A DNA stretch of 64,000 bases from Mesodorylaimus sp. YZB2_4. Lineage: Eukaryota > Nematoda > Enoplea > Dorylaimida > Dorylaimidae. Location of the stretch: NCBI GenBank assembly GCA_030248295.1, contig JASANH010001517.1, forward strand, positions 186,001-250,000, written 5' to 3'. The position numbers were made by a program, and so were the translations under genes. This document shows positions 35,376 to 46,944 of the stretch, piece after piece. How positions within the stretch are numbered: position 1 is the stretch's first letter; each line of letters starts with the position of its first letter. Below the pieces are notes generated by a model. It was given only the letters and a program-made list of their open reading frames with translations, was not told the origin of the DNA and made no database searches.

Positions 35376-35534
35376 TTCTAACGCTACTCGCATGTAATTT
35401 GCATCTTTTTATATCGTATAGTCTACAGCTCGAAGTTTTCCTGGAAAAAAAACTAAGTTGACAGCCCAAAGTACCTATCGCATCTAATGCGTTCAAAATT
35501 CGCGACTAGGTCATCTTTCACATCAGTCGAATAG

Positions 35535-35770
35535 GCTGGACTCCGAGGTCACGGCTCCATTAGCTTAACCATTGGGTGAACAGGCGACAGAGCCAGTAGG
35601 TTAAAGTTCTCCTTTCATGCCAGGTGCGGTTACGAGTGAGTGTTCGACTCGCGGTCTAGTGACTCGTTTCGTGTGTTATGTGCCCCTTCACCCTTCAGTG
35701 CGGATAAGCGTTTGGTATGTGGTAAAACATGACGATGAACGTTTTTGATGCATATGACACGAACTTTTAT
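35535..35770 (+). repeat. Inverted-repeat arm 2 (SINE-like)
   Basis: Partner of 33890-34108, in opposite orientation, 1.4 kb apart. A second family copy rather than a palindrome is equally possible. Confidence 0.65.
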
Positions 35771-35802
35771 AGGATTTTATAGGACGGGCGAACACCCAAG
35801 AC

Positions 35803-35873
35803 ACAACCCGGCCACGAACCCGGCCACGAACCCGGCCACGAACCCGGCCACGAACCCGGCCACGAACCCGGCC
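35803..35873 (+). repeat. 12-bp minisatellite, about six units
   Basis: Tandem CCCGGCCACGAA units, nearly perfect. In reverse it reads as an Arg-Gly-Arg-Val repeat, which I take as accidental coding. Confidence 0.9.
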
Positions 35874-35879
35874 TGGTTT

Positions 35880-37441
35880 CACTCATCGTGCCTCTAACTA
35901 TTTAGCACATAACAGCATCGTAGCACATAACCAGTACGTACTGTAGATTGCATGCTGGTGTGCACTTGCAGACGTCAATCTGCTTTATACAGCGTCTTGA
36001 GGAATTTTGTGTTAGTGAAGGAGACATTGCATTTTTATGTTTTCCATGCAAAGTATATAATAGAAAGGGTTGAGAGTCGAGGTCATTTATCTTGAGAACA
36101 TGAAAGTATTGCCTGATCAATTTATTTGTAGTTCCAAAAGAATTCATATTCCTATATTTGTTGGTCCCTCACTCATAGGCGCCACTTCCAGTGCCCTTTT
36201 TTCATTGATAAATGCCATGCTGAAAGCCCGTTGGCACAGAAAGCATAATACGAGCAGATGACTTCGGATACTTTTATGTACACCATGCTAAACATTTGTG
36301 AGCAATGTTACAAATTTAGTTATCATTCTCAATTTTTTAAAAGAAAAACTGCCTGATTTAGGGTGAAAATGGTGATTAATTTGTGATAGACCGTGGCTCA
36401 GATTTACACCAGAAGTCATTATTGTATTAGCCCCTCACTCATAGGAATAGTGGTTGCATTTTTAATTTTTGGTCTGATTCGATCGAATTTTGATAAAATC
36501 CAATCCAGTCCAGTCTCCATCGGATAAACTGGTTGATCTCGAACCTTATGACCATCCTAAATTTGTGTGATGTCATAAAACTATGAAAGTACCCCCCAGG
36601 TGCACAAGGCCATCAATCTGTTTTAGGAACATGTGATGCGGAACAATCGATGCAAGAATTGATCAAGTATTGGAAGAATAACAAATTGTACTAGTATTGC
36701 CCTTGTGCTGTGTGTATCCACTGAAATTACTACTTCACTTGCACTGTGGAATGATACGCTTCTCACCAAGTTCCACAAGAAAATATCTGCAGAACCTCGG
36801 TATTGATGGCCTACTTTCACTATTGTAGGGTCAACTATTAGTGTGTAACGAGTTGGATTGGTGGTGCAGCCATTAATGGCGAGCTATGCAGCTGACAATA
36901 CCAAAGTATCTTGCTCTTTTGATATCGTTATCAAATTTGTCAATATCGGTTTCATCATTCCGTCTTATGGAGTCTTGATTTATGGCCTCTGTCAGCTAGC
37001 CGCACCCATTTTTGACGCAGCTATGTTTTTATTCGACCTGGTTTTATCTGATGCAATATTATAACCGTCTGCTCTGCAGTCCATCACATGTGCATAGCAT
37101 GTAGAGCACTAGCCAACATTAAGTCAGACGGTAAGTTCGCACATGGAATTGAATGTCGCAACTTTTTTATAGCGCGTGCTTCGTACATTGAAGAAAGAGT
37201 TTGAACATAAACATCAACTAATTCTGTAAATACTGTAAATCAGCCTCATTTTGAGCTGCACATAACGTCAAAAAATAGCGGCCGCACCCACTATCTGCAT
37301 GTCATCCTTGTTCTACTTATTCGCTTACTCATTCTTATCACTAAGAAACCTTGCCAAATTTACCAGTCCCTTGTGCTTTGGCAAAAACTTACGCTGACGT
37401 CAAGTATTTTATTACTTGTGCTCATTTTATTCAAAATAAGT
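35880..37441. other. Intergenic, no gene seen
   Basis: Frames of 60-80 codons only. Two short stretches share CCCTCACTCATAGG (36167 and 36432). 36858-37064 encodes hydrophobic runs but has no gene context. Confidence 0.45.
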
Positions 37442-37602
37442 CTTATCAGTTTTTTGAATGACCCAATGTACTTGAATACCAATACGTGGCCTGGCCCAAT
37501 GATCAGTTTTGAATGATGAAAGCATTGACGATACTGTCAAGGACGAGTGATGGTCCTGTTTACGTAAACGTGTAAGCAAGATGATAAGCCATGGCTATAT
37601 AA
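37442..37602 (+). promoter_or_regulatory. Trypsin promoter: TATA box and two GATA sites
   Basis: TATATAA at 37596-37602, about 72 bp before the ATG at 37674, so a start site near 37626 leaves a short leader. TGATAAG occurs at 37582-37588, and inverted (CTTATCA) at 37442-37448. Extended GATA sites are usual in intestinal protease promoters of invertebrates, which suggests gut expression. Confidence 0.6.
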
Positions 37603-37673
37603 GGACCTTTGGGTGAGGCTGGAGACAACATCGGTCGGTACTCGAATGGTTGCTAGCAGAACTTTAAGCCAAG

Positions 37674-38640
37674 ATGAAAGTCATCATCGCCTTAATCCCG
37701 ATTCTTGCCACCTGTTTGGCAAGTCCAGTCCCCGTGCAGGATAATGCCAAGTGTGGTGTTCCAGCCGTCAAGCCAGACACAACCAAGATTGTCGGCGGCA
37801 AGGATGCCATTCCTTACAGCTGGCCCTGGCAAGCAGCTTTGTTCAAGAAGCCAATTTTCGGTAGTGCGTATCAGTTCTGCGGTGGAAGTATCATCTCGCC
37901 GCAATGGGTCATGACGGCGGGACATTGCTTCTATGGTGATGACAAGAACCCGCAGAAGTATTCGGTCAAATTGGGTGTGTTCAACAAAGCGAAAGCTGAT
38001 GAACCAGGAGAGCTGGTCTTGGGTGTCAGCGAAATCCATGTCAATCCTAATTACGACCCCAGCAAGATCGTATATGACATAACATTGCTGAAGGTAAAAA
38101 TATTTTTGCCTAGCGGGTTTGACGAGCTCGTAATTGATGATCATTTTTAGTTGGAACAAGCTGTGAATTTCACTGATCATATTTCTCCCGTATGCCTGCC
38201 AGGCCAAGGCGAAGATTTGCCGGGTGCAGGAAGCGATACATACGTCACTGGCTGGGGAGCGACGTCACGTAAGAATACTTGTTTTTCAAAGACGACCCCC
38301 ATATACTAAATCGTTTCCTTTTTCAGAGGGTGGCCAGGATAGTCCCACTCTGAAACAAGTGTCCGTGCCAGTTGTATCCAATGACAAGTGCCAGGCAGCT
38401 TATCCCGGACAAATCTACAATGACACCCAATTCTGCGCTGGTTACGACAAGGGTGGCAAGGACTCGTGCCAGGGTGACAGTGGTGGACCAGTCGTTTATC
38501 AAGCGTCTTCTAAAAAGCCGTGGAAACAACTGGGCATCGTTTCTTGGGGATACGGATGCGCCCAGGCCAAGTATTACGGAGTGTATAGCAAAGTGTCAGC
38601 TTATATCGATTTCATCCATCAGTTTGTAAACGATTTATAG
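37674..38640 (+). CDS. Trypsin-like serine protease zymogen (3 exons)
   Basis: Secreted digestive-type S1 protease of 283 residues. Exons 37674-38093, 38151-38268 and 38327-38640 are joined by 57- and 58-bp GT-AG introns. Signal peptide about 1-16, propeptide with a Cys that can link it to the catalytic chain, and activation site TK|IVGG before Ile39. The catalytic triad is His84 (MTAGHCF), Asp135 (YDITLLK) and Ser231 (GDSGGP). Asp225, six residues before the Ser, is the S1 pocket residue of trypsin. With SWGYGC and YGVYSKV this predicts cleavage after Lys/Arg. Length and cysteine pattern are normal. It stands alone here; a sequence like its 3' flank without the gene is found at 53637-54180. 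Confidence 0.96.
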
Positions 38641-38689
38641 AGTTAGGATCACTATAGATTCGTAGACTTCATTTGGTGTCAATATGGTG

Positions 38690-39200
38690 TGAATATGTAT
38701 CTAACCGAATTTGCTAGGACTTTGGTTAACACGGTGGCCTTTTTGTCGAGTTCGATTACTGTTGGCTTGTGAATTTTTTAGATATGTCTCTCTGCACCCC
38801 TGGTGTAATAAAGCAAACTTGCAATGGATGGTGAACGAAGAGGAGCGTACATCCATACGTAGTTTATAACACTGTCCAAGTATGCGGCCTCTCTTCGCGT
38901 TTATTATAAATAAGAAAATCAGAATTCGGATGAATGATTACTCAAAAAATTTTCAATAATTTATTTGCTCAACACTCCCGGAGGCTAGGCAAGAAATGGT
39001 CAATCATTAAAAGTTTCTATTTCTCCTGATGGCCTCCCGATTTGTTGTCAGCTACAGCCTCATACGTCTGGGCTATAGCAAAAAAAAATAACCGTAATAC
39101 AAGCACTGTAGAAAATATCTTAAGAGCATATTTTTTGGAATTATCGGTTTGAAAATCAGAAATTCTGTTTTGCAATCAAAGTAAAAGTGCGGAGTCTCAG
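38690..39200 (+). repeat. Trypsin 3' flank duplicated at 53637-54180
   Basis: Shares TGTGAATTTTTT, TGTCTCTCTGCACCCCT, TGAAAATC(A/T)GAAATTCTG and TTTTGCAATCAAA with 53637-54180 in the same order and orientation. Confidence 0.75.
38807..38812 (+). terminator. Polyadenylation signal of the trypsin gene
   Basis: AATAAA 167 bp after the stop codon, in CTGGTGTAATAAAGC. Confidence 0.65.
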
Positions 39201-39483
39201 GGAAGACAAAGAGCTAAGTATAAGCTAAGATACTTAGCAATAAGCAATAAAAGCATGCTGTATGCTCTTTTATCCGTTTCACTATTGTGTAACATGGGTC
39301 AGTATCACCGACTTAGCATCTAATTGTAAGATCAGTCTGTCGCGGAATGTGAGGAGCTTGCACAACTCTCCTTCCACCGCACCTAACCTTGTAACACTGA
39401 CGAATAAAAGAATAAACAATCTTTAGCCTTTGCTATTACATTTTCCCACGTGTCTGACCAATACATCAAACGAGTTCCGCTTG

Positions 39484-39895
39484 AACTGATCGTATACATA
39501 TTGGGACAGATTGGCCTTTGGTAGTAACGGGTTAGACACTGGTCGGGCCTGCAACTTCGTCTGCAACAAACTCACTGACCATGAGCTACACAGACATTGC
39601 AAAAGCTGCTCTCCGTTTACCAAAATATAGCGACAGAAGACAGAAACCCATGTAGATAATTGGGTTGCCGGATACGGGTTGGGATTATGGGAACGGAGGA
39701 CGGGGAAAATCCTAGACGCATTGACTATGAGAATGAGACTTCACACACACTTATGTACTCTCAGACCAGCAGGCCTGGAGCTTTTGTAATGTCTGTGTAG
39801 CTCATGGTCAGTGAATTTGATGCAGGTGAAGTTGCTGGCCTGACCAGTCTCTATAACGTTTACTACCAAAGACCAATCTGTACCAACACTGATAC
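39484..39895. repeat. Hairpin element: about 120-bp inverted arms
   Basis: Left arm 39484-39607 and right arm 39773-39895 are inverted copies. Both contain ACTGACCATGAGCTACACAG or its complement, and GACAGATTGGCC / GGTCTTTGGTAGTAA. The spacer is about 165 bp. No coding potential; it resembles a foldback element. Confidence 0.7.
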
Positions 39896-40264
39896 AAGCA
39901 GAGAATAAGTGGAATTTGGTTGACGTATTAGTCAGAAAACACTAAAGATTGTTTAGACTTTTACCCATAATAAAGACTTTGCAAACAGGACATCGAAGAT
40001 TTGCGAAATAGGTACGCTCTACCCCTCTGTCATACTATTAGTCAGCACTGAAAACAAAGCATCAGCGTCGCAGAATGAGACCCGCGTCCGCAGGAAGGTC
40101 TTCCTGACAGCGCTTGATCGTGCGCAAGAGCTCGCTTGATTTTGCTTGTTCAACGGGAATGGCTCAGGAGGGTCATTTAGGGCAAGGCGTGGCAAAGCCA
40201 GCGACATACTTACCCATCACGAAAAATCATCAAAAGTTTAGAAGTCTTGCGGCCAAACCATCCT

Positions 40265-40865
40265 GATGAATCATCATCATCATCATGTTTTACTGATACC
40301 TGAAACACTAAGAGTGCACTCGAGCAGGTACAGACACGAAAGAAAGAAAAATTTACGTGTTGCAGAACAAAAAATTTTCAAAAACACTTTAAGCTATCGC
40401 AGATTTAAAACGGTCAAAATTACACAAAGCTATATCCGAATCAACGCTATTCCATAGTTTTATACCAGAATAAATGAAACTCTGCTTGAATGATTTTGAG
40501 AAATGTTTTGGCATCAAAAGATGGTGTACCTGAGAATTACGATCACTACGCTGGCATGTATCAGAAAGGTGAATTAAACGACTGCTACAAAAATCATGTA
40601 AGCCATGATAGAACTTAAAAAATTGAGAAAGCTTAAGCTGTTTGCGCCTGTTACAGAGAGAAGTCCACTTGGCTTGTGTCAAGGCATTATCATCATGCGT
40701 AATAGTAAAAATATTCAAAAAAAGCCTAAACGCATAAAATTGGGCACGCTCAAGCTCAGCAATATCCATTTGAAGAATTAGATCCCAAGCAGCTGACCCG
40801 TATTCCAGCACTGAGCGGATACAAGATTCATAAACACTACCGAAAATAGATGGATTTATGTGCAT
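40265..40865 (-). pseudogene. 5'-truncated non-LTR retrotransposon, RT C-terminus
   Basis: About 155 codons from 40865 down to 40389. YESCIRSVLEYGSAAWD, ELERAQFYAFRLFL, RRKQLKLSQFFKFYHG and IKLWNSVDSDI are the conserved blocks after the RT core in jockey/CR1/L2-type elements. A short 3'UTR ends at a CATCAT run near 40270-40285 (ATGATG on the element strand), a common non-LTR tail. The upstream coding part is absent, as expected from incomplete reverse transcription. Confidence 0.85.
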
Positions 40866-41460
40866 TCCATTTTCCTTGAGAAGAATGGTCGGGTACTCGA
40901 AATTTACACGTTGTACTCATTACAGTAATTACCAAGACTTTTGTTACTGAGCAAGGCTTTATGCAAAAGAAAAACATGGACACTCTAAAACAAGGTTTTA
41001 GGTAAATTCCTTTTTAGCTCGATTCGTCTCAGGTAAATGAGTAAGTTCCTAGTATAATTCGTTTGCGTAAGTTCACTTCTGTCAGACAGTAAAATATTTG
41101 TACTCTAGATTTATTTTTAATATCAACAGTAAATCAAGAAAAGATCTTTCATAGTCATTTGGAAACCCGTTGGCCATTCTCAGAGGCAAGGATGAGTTCC
41201 AAGAAGCATGCCATGCTATATCGCACTTCTATCCACAAGTAAGCACTTCGATCTAAAACCATCTTTGATCTAAAATTGAAAAAGAACTGTCCGAACTGAT
41301 GACAAATTATTATGCATTGTACAAAAAATTATTCTACAGAAGTTACAGCACAGTAAAAAGTCGCTAGATGAGATCACGCGGCTAAGAGAGTACACTCATG
41401 TACGCTGTCCAAATATGGCCAGCAACACACAAGCGCTCCAAACACAACAGTGATTCAGGT
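40866..41460. other. Intergenic, no gene seen
   Basis: No motif or repeat recognised. Confidence 0.4.
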
Positions 41461-41491
41461 GAAACTTTATTGGTGATTGTACAAATAATAA

Positions 41492-42598
41492 TTACTGGTT
41501 CTGCCAGGCTTCTCGAGCGTCATTATTTAACCCCTGTGATTGGCCACCACCCAGCTCTGATCCTGCATTGCAGCGCGAGAAAAGCTGATGGATAGGCAGC
41601 ACACTGAGATAGGCTTCCCTAGTCTTCTTACTGGCCGCAATTTGGACTAGAAAGTCCATTGTATCAGCTACTTCGATGCCCAGGTCTACGAATGGGGCAT
41701 TAAATGTGCCCCAACAAGCCAACCAGTCGCGAGGAGCAGCCAAAAATATGACAGTGAACGCCGAGTTTGGTGTTTGATTAATTAGGCCCAGACAGCTTTG
41801 GCATATAGCCAAAATTTAAAAAGCCCTTTCGGCCGCAGCATGCTTTCTCTGCTCATTATCAACTGTCATTTTTTCAAGCTTTTTCGTGCGTCGGCGCAAG
41901 GCGGCGACCAAAAGAATATTGAAAACCATCAACATGATCACGGGAAACACTCTTGCAGCCGAGCGCAGATAACCAATGCTTTGACCCCAAACAGTGAAAA
42001 GTACGCTAGTATTGGTTGACCGGATGACGAATATTTCGTCTCCATCGCTTGTGTGATTTGCTGCACTGTCGAAGCTTGATCTAGCGTACACTTCGAACAC
42101 CCATCCGTCCCACACGTTTAGAATTACAGCCAAAGCTAGGCAAGCTGTTGCGGCTGATATGTGGTACAATTTGGCATTTTTCTTTTCGTATTCTACTGGG
42201 CTCCATAAGGAGAACACTCGATCAGCTGACATGGAAAGTGTCAACAGTAATGAGTTCATAGTAAATATGGCACTAATAGGCATGATGATGTGGGCGGTAA
42301 AATACTGCAAATTGTATATTCTCATAAAACCAACCACGCCTTCATTGAGAAATCCACTGCAGTCATAAACGACTATAAAAAGCATTTCAGTGAAAATTTC
42401 GGAAATTTTACTGACTGTTAAATAGATTTGATAAATGTAAGCGTCTTCTTTTTTGGATTGCTGATAAAAACTTATCAGCGAAACTATGTGTCCGCTTAGA
42501 CCCACTAAAAAATAAAGGGGTGGCAAAATCCTGTAGGCGATAAACCTAAGATAATAAATGGCCATTTGAATAAATTCTTTGTCACACAGATAATCCAT
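41492..42598 (-). pseudogene. Rhodopsin-type GPCR with one in-frame stop
   Basis: A seven-transmembrane receptor reading frame with start ATG at 42598-42596 (the frame is open further upstream but begins at GTG). TM1 IAYRILPPLYFLVGLSGH lacks the usual Asn of GN. A DRV (DRY-like) follows TM3 (LTLSMSADRVFSLWSP), TM5 is FPVIMLMVFNILLVAAL and the third loop is basic (RRRTKKLEK). A TAA at 41818-41816 interrupts the start of TM6. The same frame then continues without breaks through TM6, a TM7-like DTMDFLVQIA and helix-8-like SKKTREAYL to a stop at 41492. One base (TTA to TAA) would explain it. Ligand class is not identifiable, though the look is neuropeptide-receptor-like. It is either a young pseudogene, a polymorphism or an assembly error. 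AATAAA on the minus strand at 41471-41466. Confidence 0.7.
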
Positions 42599-43305
42599 GA
42601 TTACCACTCTCGCCTTTTATTGTGCATAAAGATTTTATTGGTCAGTAGGCGTTGAGCGCCATGGTCTTCCGAGTGTCTTGACTAATTTCGAAGGGGATAC
42701 TCAGTGATTCGAGCAAGAGGGGAACAACATCAGAGTGCGAATGCTGGAAACCAAAGGAGGGTTCAACTCCATGACGAATAATCTGCATTTGGTTTGCTCA
42801 AGCTGCAATAGTGAGCTTTTGATATGGCGTCTAAGCTATGTGAATACTTCGAATAATGATCCTGCTCTCTGTGCTATGACAGTTGAATTGAAAAGCCAAT
42901 GAGGCCGGTTAGTAGTCGTTCAGTGCATAGAGCGCCAGACAGAAAGGCCAAAAAAGGGCGTGCCAGCTGCACAGAATTGCGAAAGATGGCAGTTCTTACT
43001 AAAAGTGTAGCTCTCATTGGCGTATACTCATCATCCTATGTAATTAAAACATCATCGTCAGTGTCCAGTAGTCTCGCGCACTTGGCGTCGCGCATCTCTT
43101 ATTGAGGGAATACAATGATAGACCCAAGGGACTAACGATAAGAGATGAGTTTGTGAGTTTGGGCCTCATTTTTCACTGACTCCATGTACAACTTCTCTTT
43201 GATTCCACTTTTTTCACCTCACAGGTAGATGCAGTTATTTTCAGATCATGGCCAGATAGGGGGCCATAAAATTTGGGCTTCTTGGTTAGATAGCGCTGGT
43301 GTGAT
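42599..43305. other. Intergenic, no gene seen
   Basis: Between the GPCR and the LTR element. Only short frames. Confidence 0.45.
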
Positions 43306-43473
43306 TGTAGTATGTTCACCCGCCACGCGCCAAGCGACTTTACTAGACGGCGACCCGGGACAAGACTACTTATCGTTAGTTAGTCCATATCGGCACACAC
43401 GACGAGACCAGACACAAAAAGTTGAAGGGCATGATTAGAACCAGTTATAAGTAAACATCACGTTATCACTACA
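43306..43473 (-). repeat. 3' LTR of the outer element (168 bp)
   Basis: TGTAGTA...CACTACA on the plus strand, with TG/CA termini. Nearly identical to 52777-52938; it has an extra 6 bp (ATCGTT region) and three substitutions. Confidence 0.9.
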
Positions 43474-43551
43474 TCACACCCTCACCAAATTCTCACACGT
43501 CCCCGTGTGACGCAAAAAAAAAGAAACGAGGGAGGAAAAAAAACAAACAAA

Positions 43552-44572
43552 TCACCATAAGTCACGCTTGGACCGATGACGTCGATCATGTTGGGCACGA
43601 GGAAGTGTCTGAGTCGAATAGGGCGAACGTGGTCTTGATGAGCGGAAACGATCGTAACGAGGTGGAGGGCTGGGCGTGGGTGTGGACTGGCGGAGGGCTC
43701 GAGGTCTGGATCGGGACCGTGACCGTGATCGCGTTCGGGACGAGGCACGTAGCTGTGCGCTACGAGCGGGCTGTACGGTATCTCTGGAAGGACCCAATCG
43801 AAGGAAGGACCCAAGGAGGACCCAATCGAAGGAAGACTGACCCTTCCCGTCGCCTACCAGGCGTAGTCACGGCAGGAGACGTCGCTCGCCCGTCGGGCGT
43901 GTCATCGAGGACGACATCCACTGTACCCAGCGACGAGCAATCTGAACGGACTTCGACGTCCTCGAGCAACTGTGGTGATCCATCCGTTGGTGCCTGAGAA
44001 TGGTCACGCGCCTGATCCGACAGGGATTGATGTTCACGTTTCCGCACCCGACTCCGGACTAAACGTGGAATGGCTTCACGTCGGACCATGCCCTGGAATG
44101 CCAAGAATCGTTGACACAGCATATTAAAGCGAGAAACAGACAAATTCGCCTCTCAAAATCGACAAGCTGCCCACACGTAATAAGAGTGCTCGAAGGCTCG
44201 GAGTTGTCCTAGGGAGAGCCTCGAGTTATCAAAATCCAGCAGAGTGCGTATGGCAGGGGACCTGTAGAACTGATGACACTCCCGCAATAAAGCCTTCTCC
44301 CGCTGAGAAACCCTATCACTCTCCAAAGGCTGTTCCCAAAATTCTGGAAACCTCGGGTCCAAATCACTCTCGGCTGGGCCCACCAAGGGCGGTATAGAAT
44401 GAGCTGACTGAGGCGCCGTCACTGGCACTCCCGACGGCTCCCTGTGATGAGTACAGTCGACCAACGAAGCTCGGCCCGGACGACCCGAACCAAAACTCGA
44501 TTCGCCTCCCAGGCATCGTCCAGGAGACCCGAATCGATGCCATCGTTCCTGGCACCGCCACCGGAAACTCAT
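43552..44572 (-). pseudogene. 3' ORF of outer element with Arg/Ser-rich C-terminus
   Basis: Unrecognised ORF downstream of the integrase. It starts at ATG 44572-44570, which follows a splice-acceptor-like TTTTGTTTTAG, so a spliced subgenomic RNA is conceivable. About 140 helical codons (SQREKALLRECHQFYRSPAI) run to a single in-frame TGA at 44155-44153. The same frame then continues (LSVSRFNMLCQRFLAFQG). A frame change near 43800, at a 28-bp partial tandem duplication, leads into a tail rich in RSRSRSRSRPR and Pro. It could be a displaced gag/nucleocapsid, because no gag precedes the protease, or an accessory RNA-binding protein. Confidence 0.5.
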
Positions 44573-44740
44573 CACTAAAACAAAACGCAAAAACAAGGAG
44601 TTCGTTAAATGATTAGGGTGGAAACAGGGCCCTCACACCCAAACATCGTAATTCCAACTAGAAAGAAAAAACGTCAGCAGTGGATAGACCCGGTGTAAAA
44701 CAAATGCACACAAAACACACAGCAAGGTCATGCGACTGGT

Positions 44741-46620
44741 TCAGTCGCTAGCATCGATGTCCGCTTGACGTGCTTGCGCTGCGGCGAACTCCTCCAACTG
44801 AGCCATGGCTGTGCGAATCGCCTTTTTCTGAGAAGCATGCATCGCCTTCGTCTCGAAATATGGCTCGATGTCTTTCAGGTGCACAAAAGCCTGGCGATCA
44901 CGATCATTTATAAAATAAACTAATATCCAAGGACCCTTTGTACGCGGTTTTAGACATTTGGCTTCCGACTATGGCAGTACACGAGCAGGCCACCAAGGAA
45001 TATATTTGAGTTTAGCCCACACCAAAGAGCCAGGTACTAATTGCGAAGTCTGCCCACCGGGCGTGATATTCGTGCCGTGACTCTTCGATTCCTTGATGTT
45101 CACCCACTGATCGTTCTCAGATTCTGGTTCGTCCTCCGGACGTCCTGACACTGACCCCCGATATAGTTGCAAGTGATTCACGTGAATGAGCTTGTCAGCG
45201 CCAGCACTAAGCAGCGGACGAATGCATGCGGTCACTTGCGATGGCATTGCGACAATACGATATGGACCCGAAAAACGATCACATAGTTTGGCAGACAAAC
45301 GTCGTGGTGCTGCATTCCTCCTAATCATGACTAATGAGCCGACTTTAAAAGGAATTTCATGGGCTGCCCTGTTATACTGCTTAGCCTGCTGTTCCTGAGC
45401 TGCGGAAATCGATTTGCGTACTTCGGTGTAAGCATCGGCTAAACGTTTTTTCAACTGCACTACATAGTCGTGGGCTAAGTATTGCTGCGAGTCATCTGAA
45501 CCAAAGGCGCGATCGAAGGGGAACGGCAACTCTCGGCCATAGACCAGTGAGGCTGGTGAGTAACCCGTGGATGAGTGCAAACTCGAGCGAAAGGCAAATA
45601 AGGCAAACGGGCTGAATAAGTCCCAGTCTTCCTGATGAGCACTTGCGTAGACTGCAATACTGTCGATCAAAACCTTGTTATACCGTTCGACTTGTCCATC
45701 GCACTGTGGGTGATATGCTGTAGTGGATAACTTGCGGATGTCCAGAAAGCGACAAATACCACGAAACAGATCGGATGTGAATTGAGACCCTAAATCAGAC
45801 AATACTGTACGCGGGCATCCAAAGCGACAAATAATATGCTCCACGAAAATCTGTGCGATGGTTTCAGTTCTGCAATCAGGCATTGCGACTGCTTCCAGCC
45901 ACTTTGTAAATGCATCGATAAGCACTAAGATGTACTGATTGCCGGCGCGTGTAGTTGTCATTGGTCCAACGATATCCAAACTGATACGTTCGAATGGATT
46001 ACGCACTGGGATCGAAACCAAAGGTGCTTTCCCCCACTTATGCGGCGACTTACGACGAGCACAAATCAAATAAGTACGGCAGTAGTTGTGCACATCCCTA
46101 CGCATCGATGGCCAGTAGACACGGTCCATAAGACGAGCCAAGGTGCGTTCTTCTCCCATGTGACCCGCCAGAGGATCGTTGTGAAATGCTGCCAAGACTT
46201 CCTGCTTCAGACTAGATGGTAAGGCAAGAACTGAGCTTGTGATACCACGAGATTTGCGACGGCGCGGAAAGCAAAAGCAAAAACGAAGAACTGAGCCCTT
46301 ATCTCCCTGCAGAAAGTATGACTCTGCCAACTTCGCCAGTTCCTCTCTCTCCCCCTCAACGCAGGTACCAGCCTCCACAAAATCGATAATACGCTTCAAA
46401 AACGGATCTTCTTCTTGCTCTCTGCGCAGCACTGTATCATCAAAAATGCCAATTCGTCCTCCGCCACGCACTCTTCCCCGTCATCTCCGACAGATATACC
46501 CGAATCTATAGGTGCCAGCGTTGCGTGGGTGATACCCGAGATCATGCGAACCATGCTCGAAGAAGGCTCTGCAGTAGGAAGGCGGGACAATGCGTTCGCG
46601 TGACCCTGAGCTGTACCGCC
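44741..46620 (-). pseudogene. Outer element: RNase H end, integrase and C-terminal PWWP-like domain
   Basis: Reads from the RNase H tail (GHANALSRLP near 46600), through a frameshift about 46440, into integrase. The zinc-binding part is H-N-D-P-L-A-G-H then C...C; the first Cys of the CxxC appears replaced by Tyr (CRTYLICARRK). Core DDE: LDIVGP, LSDLGSQF and GQVERYNK with 35 residues between the last Asp and Glu. GPY/F module: FSGPYRIV. After the GPY/F comes GSLVWAKLKYIPWWPARVLP, the hallmark of a PWWP domain. Then an in-frame TAG (44971-44969), then WILVYFINDRDRQAFVHL and IEPYFE in the same frame, ending at TGA 44743-44741. PWWP domains bind methylated H3K36 nucleosomes, so this module could target integration. 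Confidence 0.8.
44815..45030 (-). other. PWWP-like domain at integrase C-terminus (outer element)
   Basis: SLVWAKLKYIPWWPARVLP carries the signature W-A-K-[LM]-x-x-x-P-W-W-P-A-x-V. After the TAG the remaining beta strands match the domain's second half (VYF...AFVHLKDIEPY). About 70 residues, a normal PWWP length. Confidence 0.72.
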
Positions 46621-46785
46621 GAAGTCATTGGTTGCCCATATTCGGTCACGTTTGGGGCATGAGGCTCAGTGTGCAGTGGCTGGGTCGCAGTTGAGCGTAG
46701 GTCTGACTGGAATCGACTCGTTACAAGTCAGCGACTCGATCGACGACACCACTGCGCGTCACTACAAGGAGCTCTTGGATCGCTA

Positions 46786-46808
46786 TGTCACGCTTAAGTT
46801 TGTATCTC
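46786..46808 (+). repeat. 5' LTR remnant of the inner element
   Basis: TGTCACGCTTAAGTTTGTAT and three more bases match the first 23 bp of the 3' LTR with one mismatch; similarity then stops abruptly. Confidence 0.8.
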
Positions 46809-46944
46809 ACATTCCAGCATTATCTTATGCTGCTCCAATTGCCTCTCTTCCTGCCGTTTTCGTTCCTCAGCCTCTCTCTGCCTGTCTTCTAGTTGCCTTT
46901 CTTCCTGGCGTTTCCGCTCCTCAGCTTCGCGGCGCCTGTCCTTA
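46809..46944 (-). pseudogene. Inverted coiled-coil (gag-like) fragment inside the inner element
   Basis: On the minus strand this reads as a charged coiled coil with an imperfect repeat (REAEERKRQEERQLEDRQ, then again REAEERKRQEERQLEQ). Such Glu/Arg-rich coils are common near the gag of Ty3/gypsy elements. It lies opposite to pol and directly between the LTR stub and pol, so the 5' part of the element was inverted and mostly deleted. Confidence 0.55.

Noticed and set aside
35688..35882. Arg-Gly-Arg-Val repeat protein
   Set aside because: Explained by the 12-bp minisatellite read on the minus strand.
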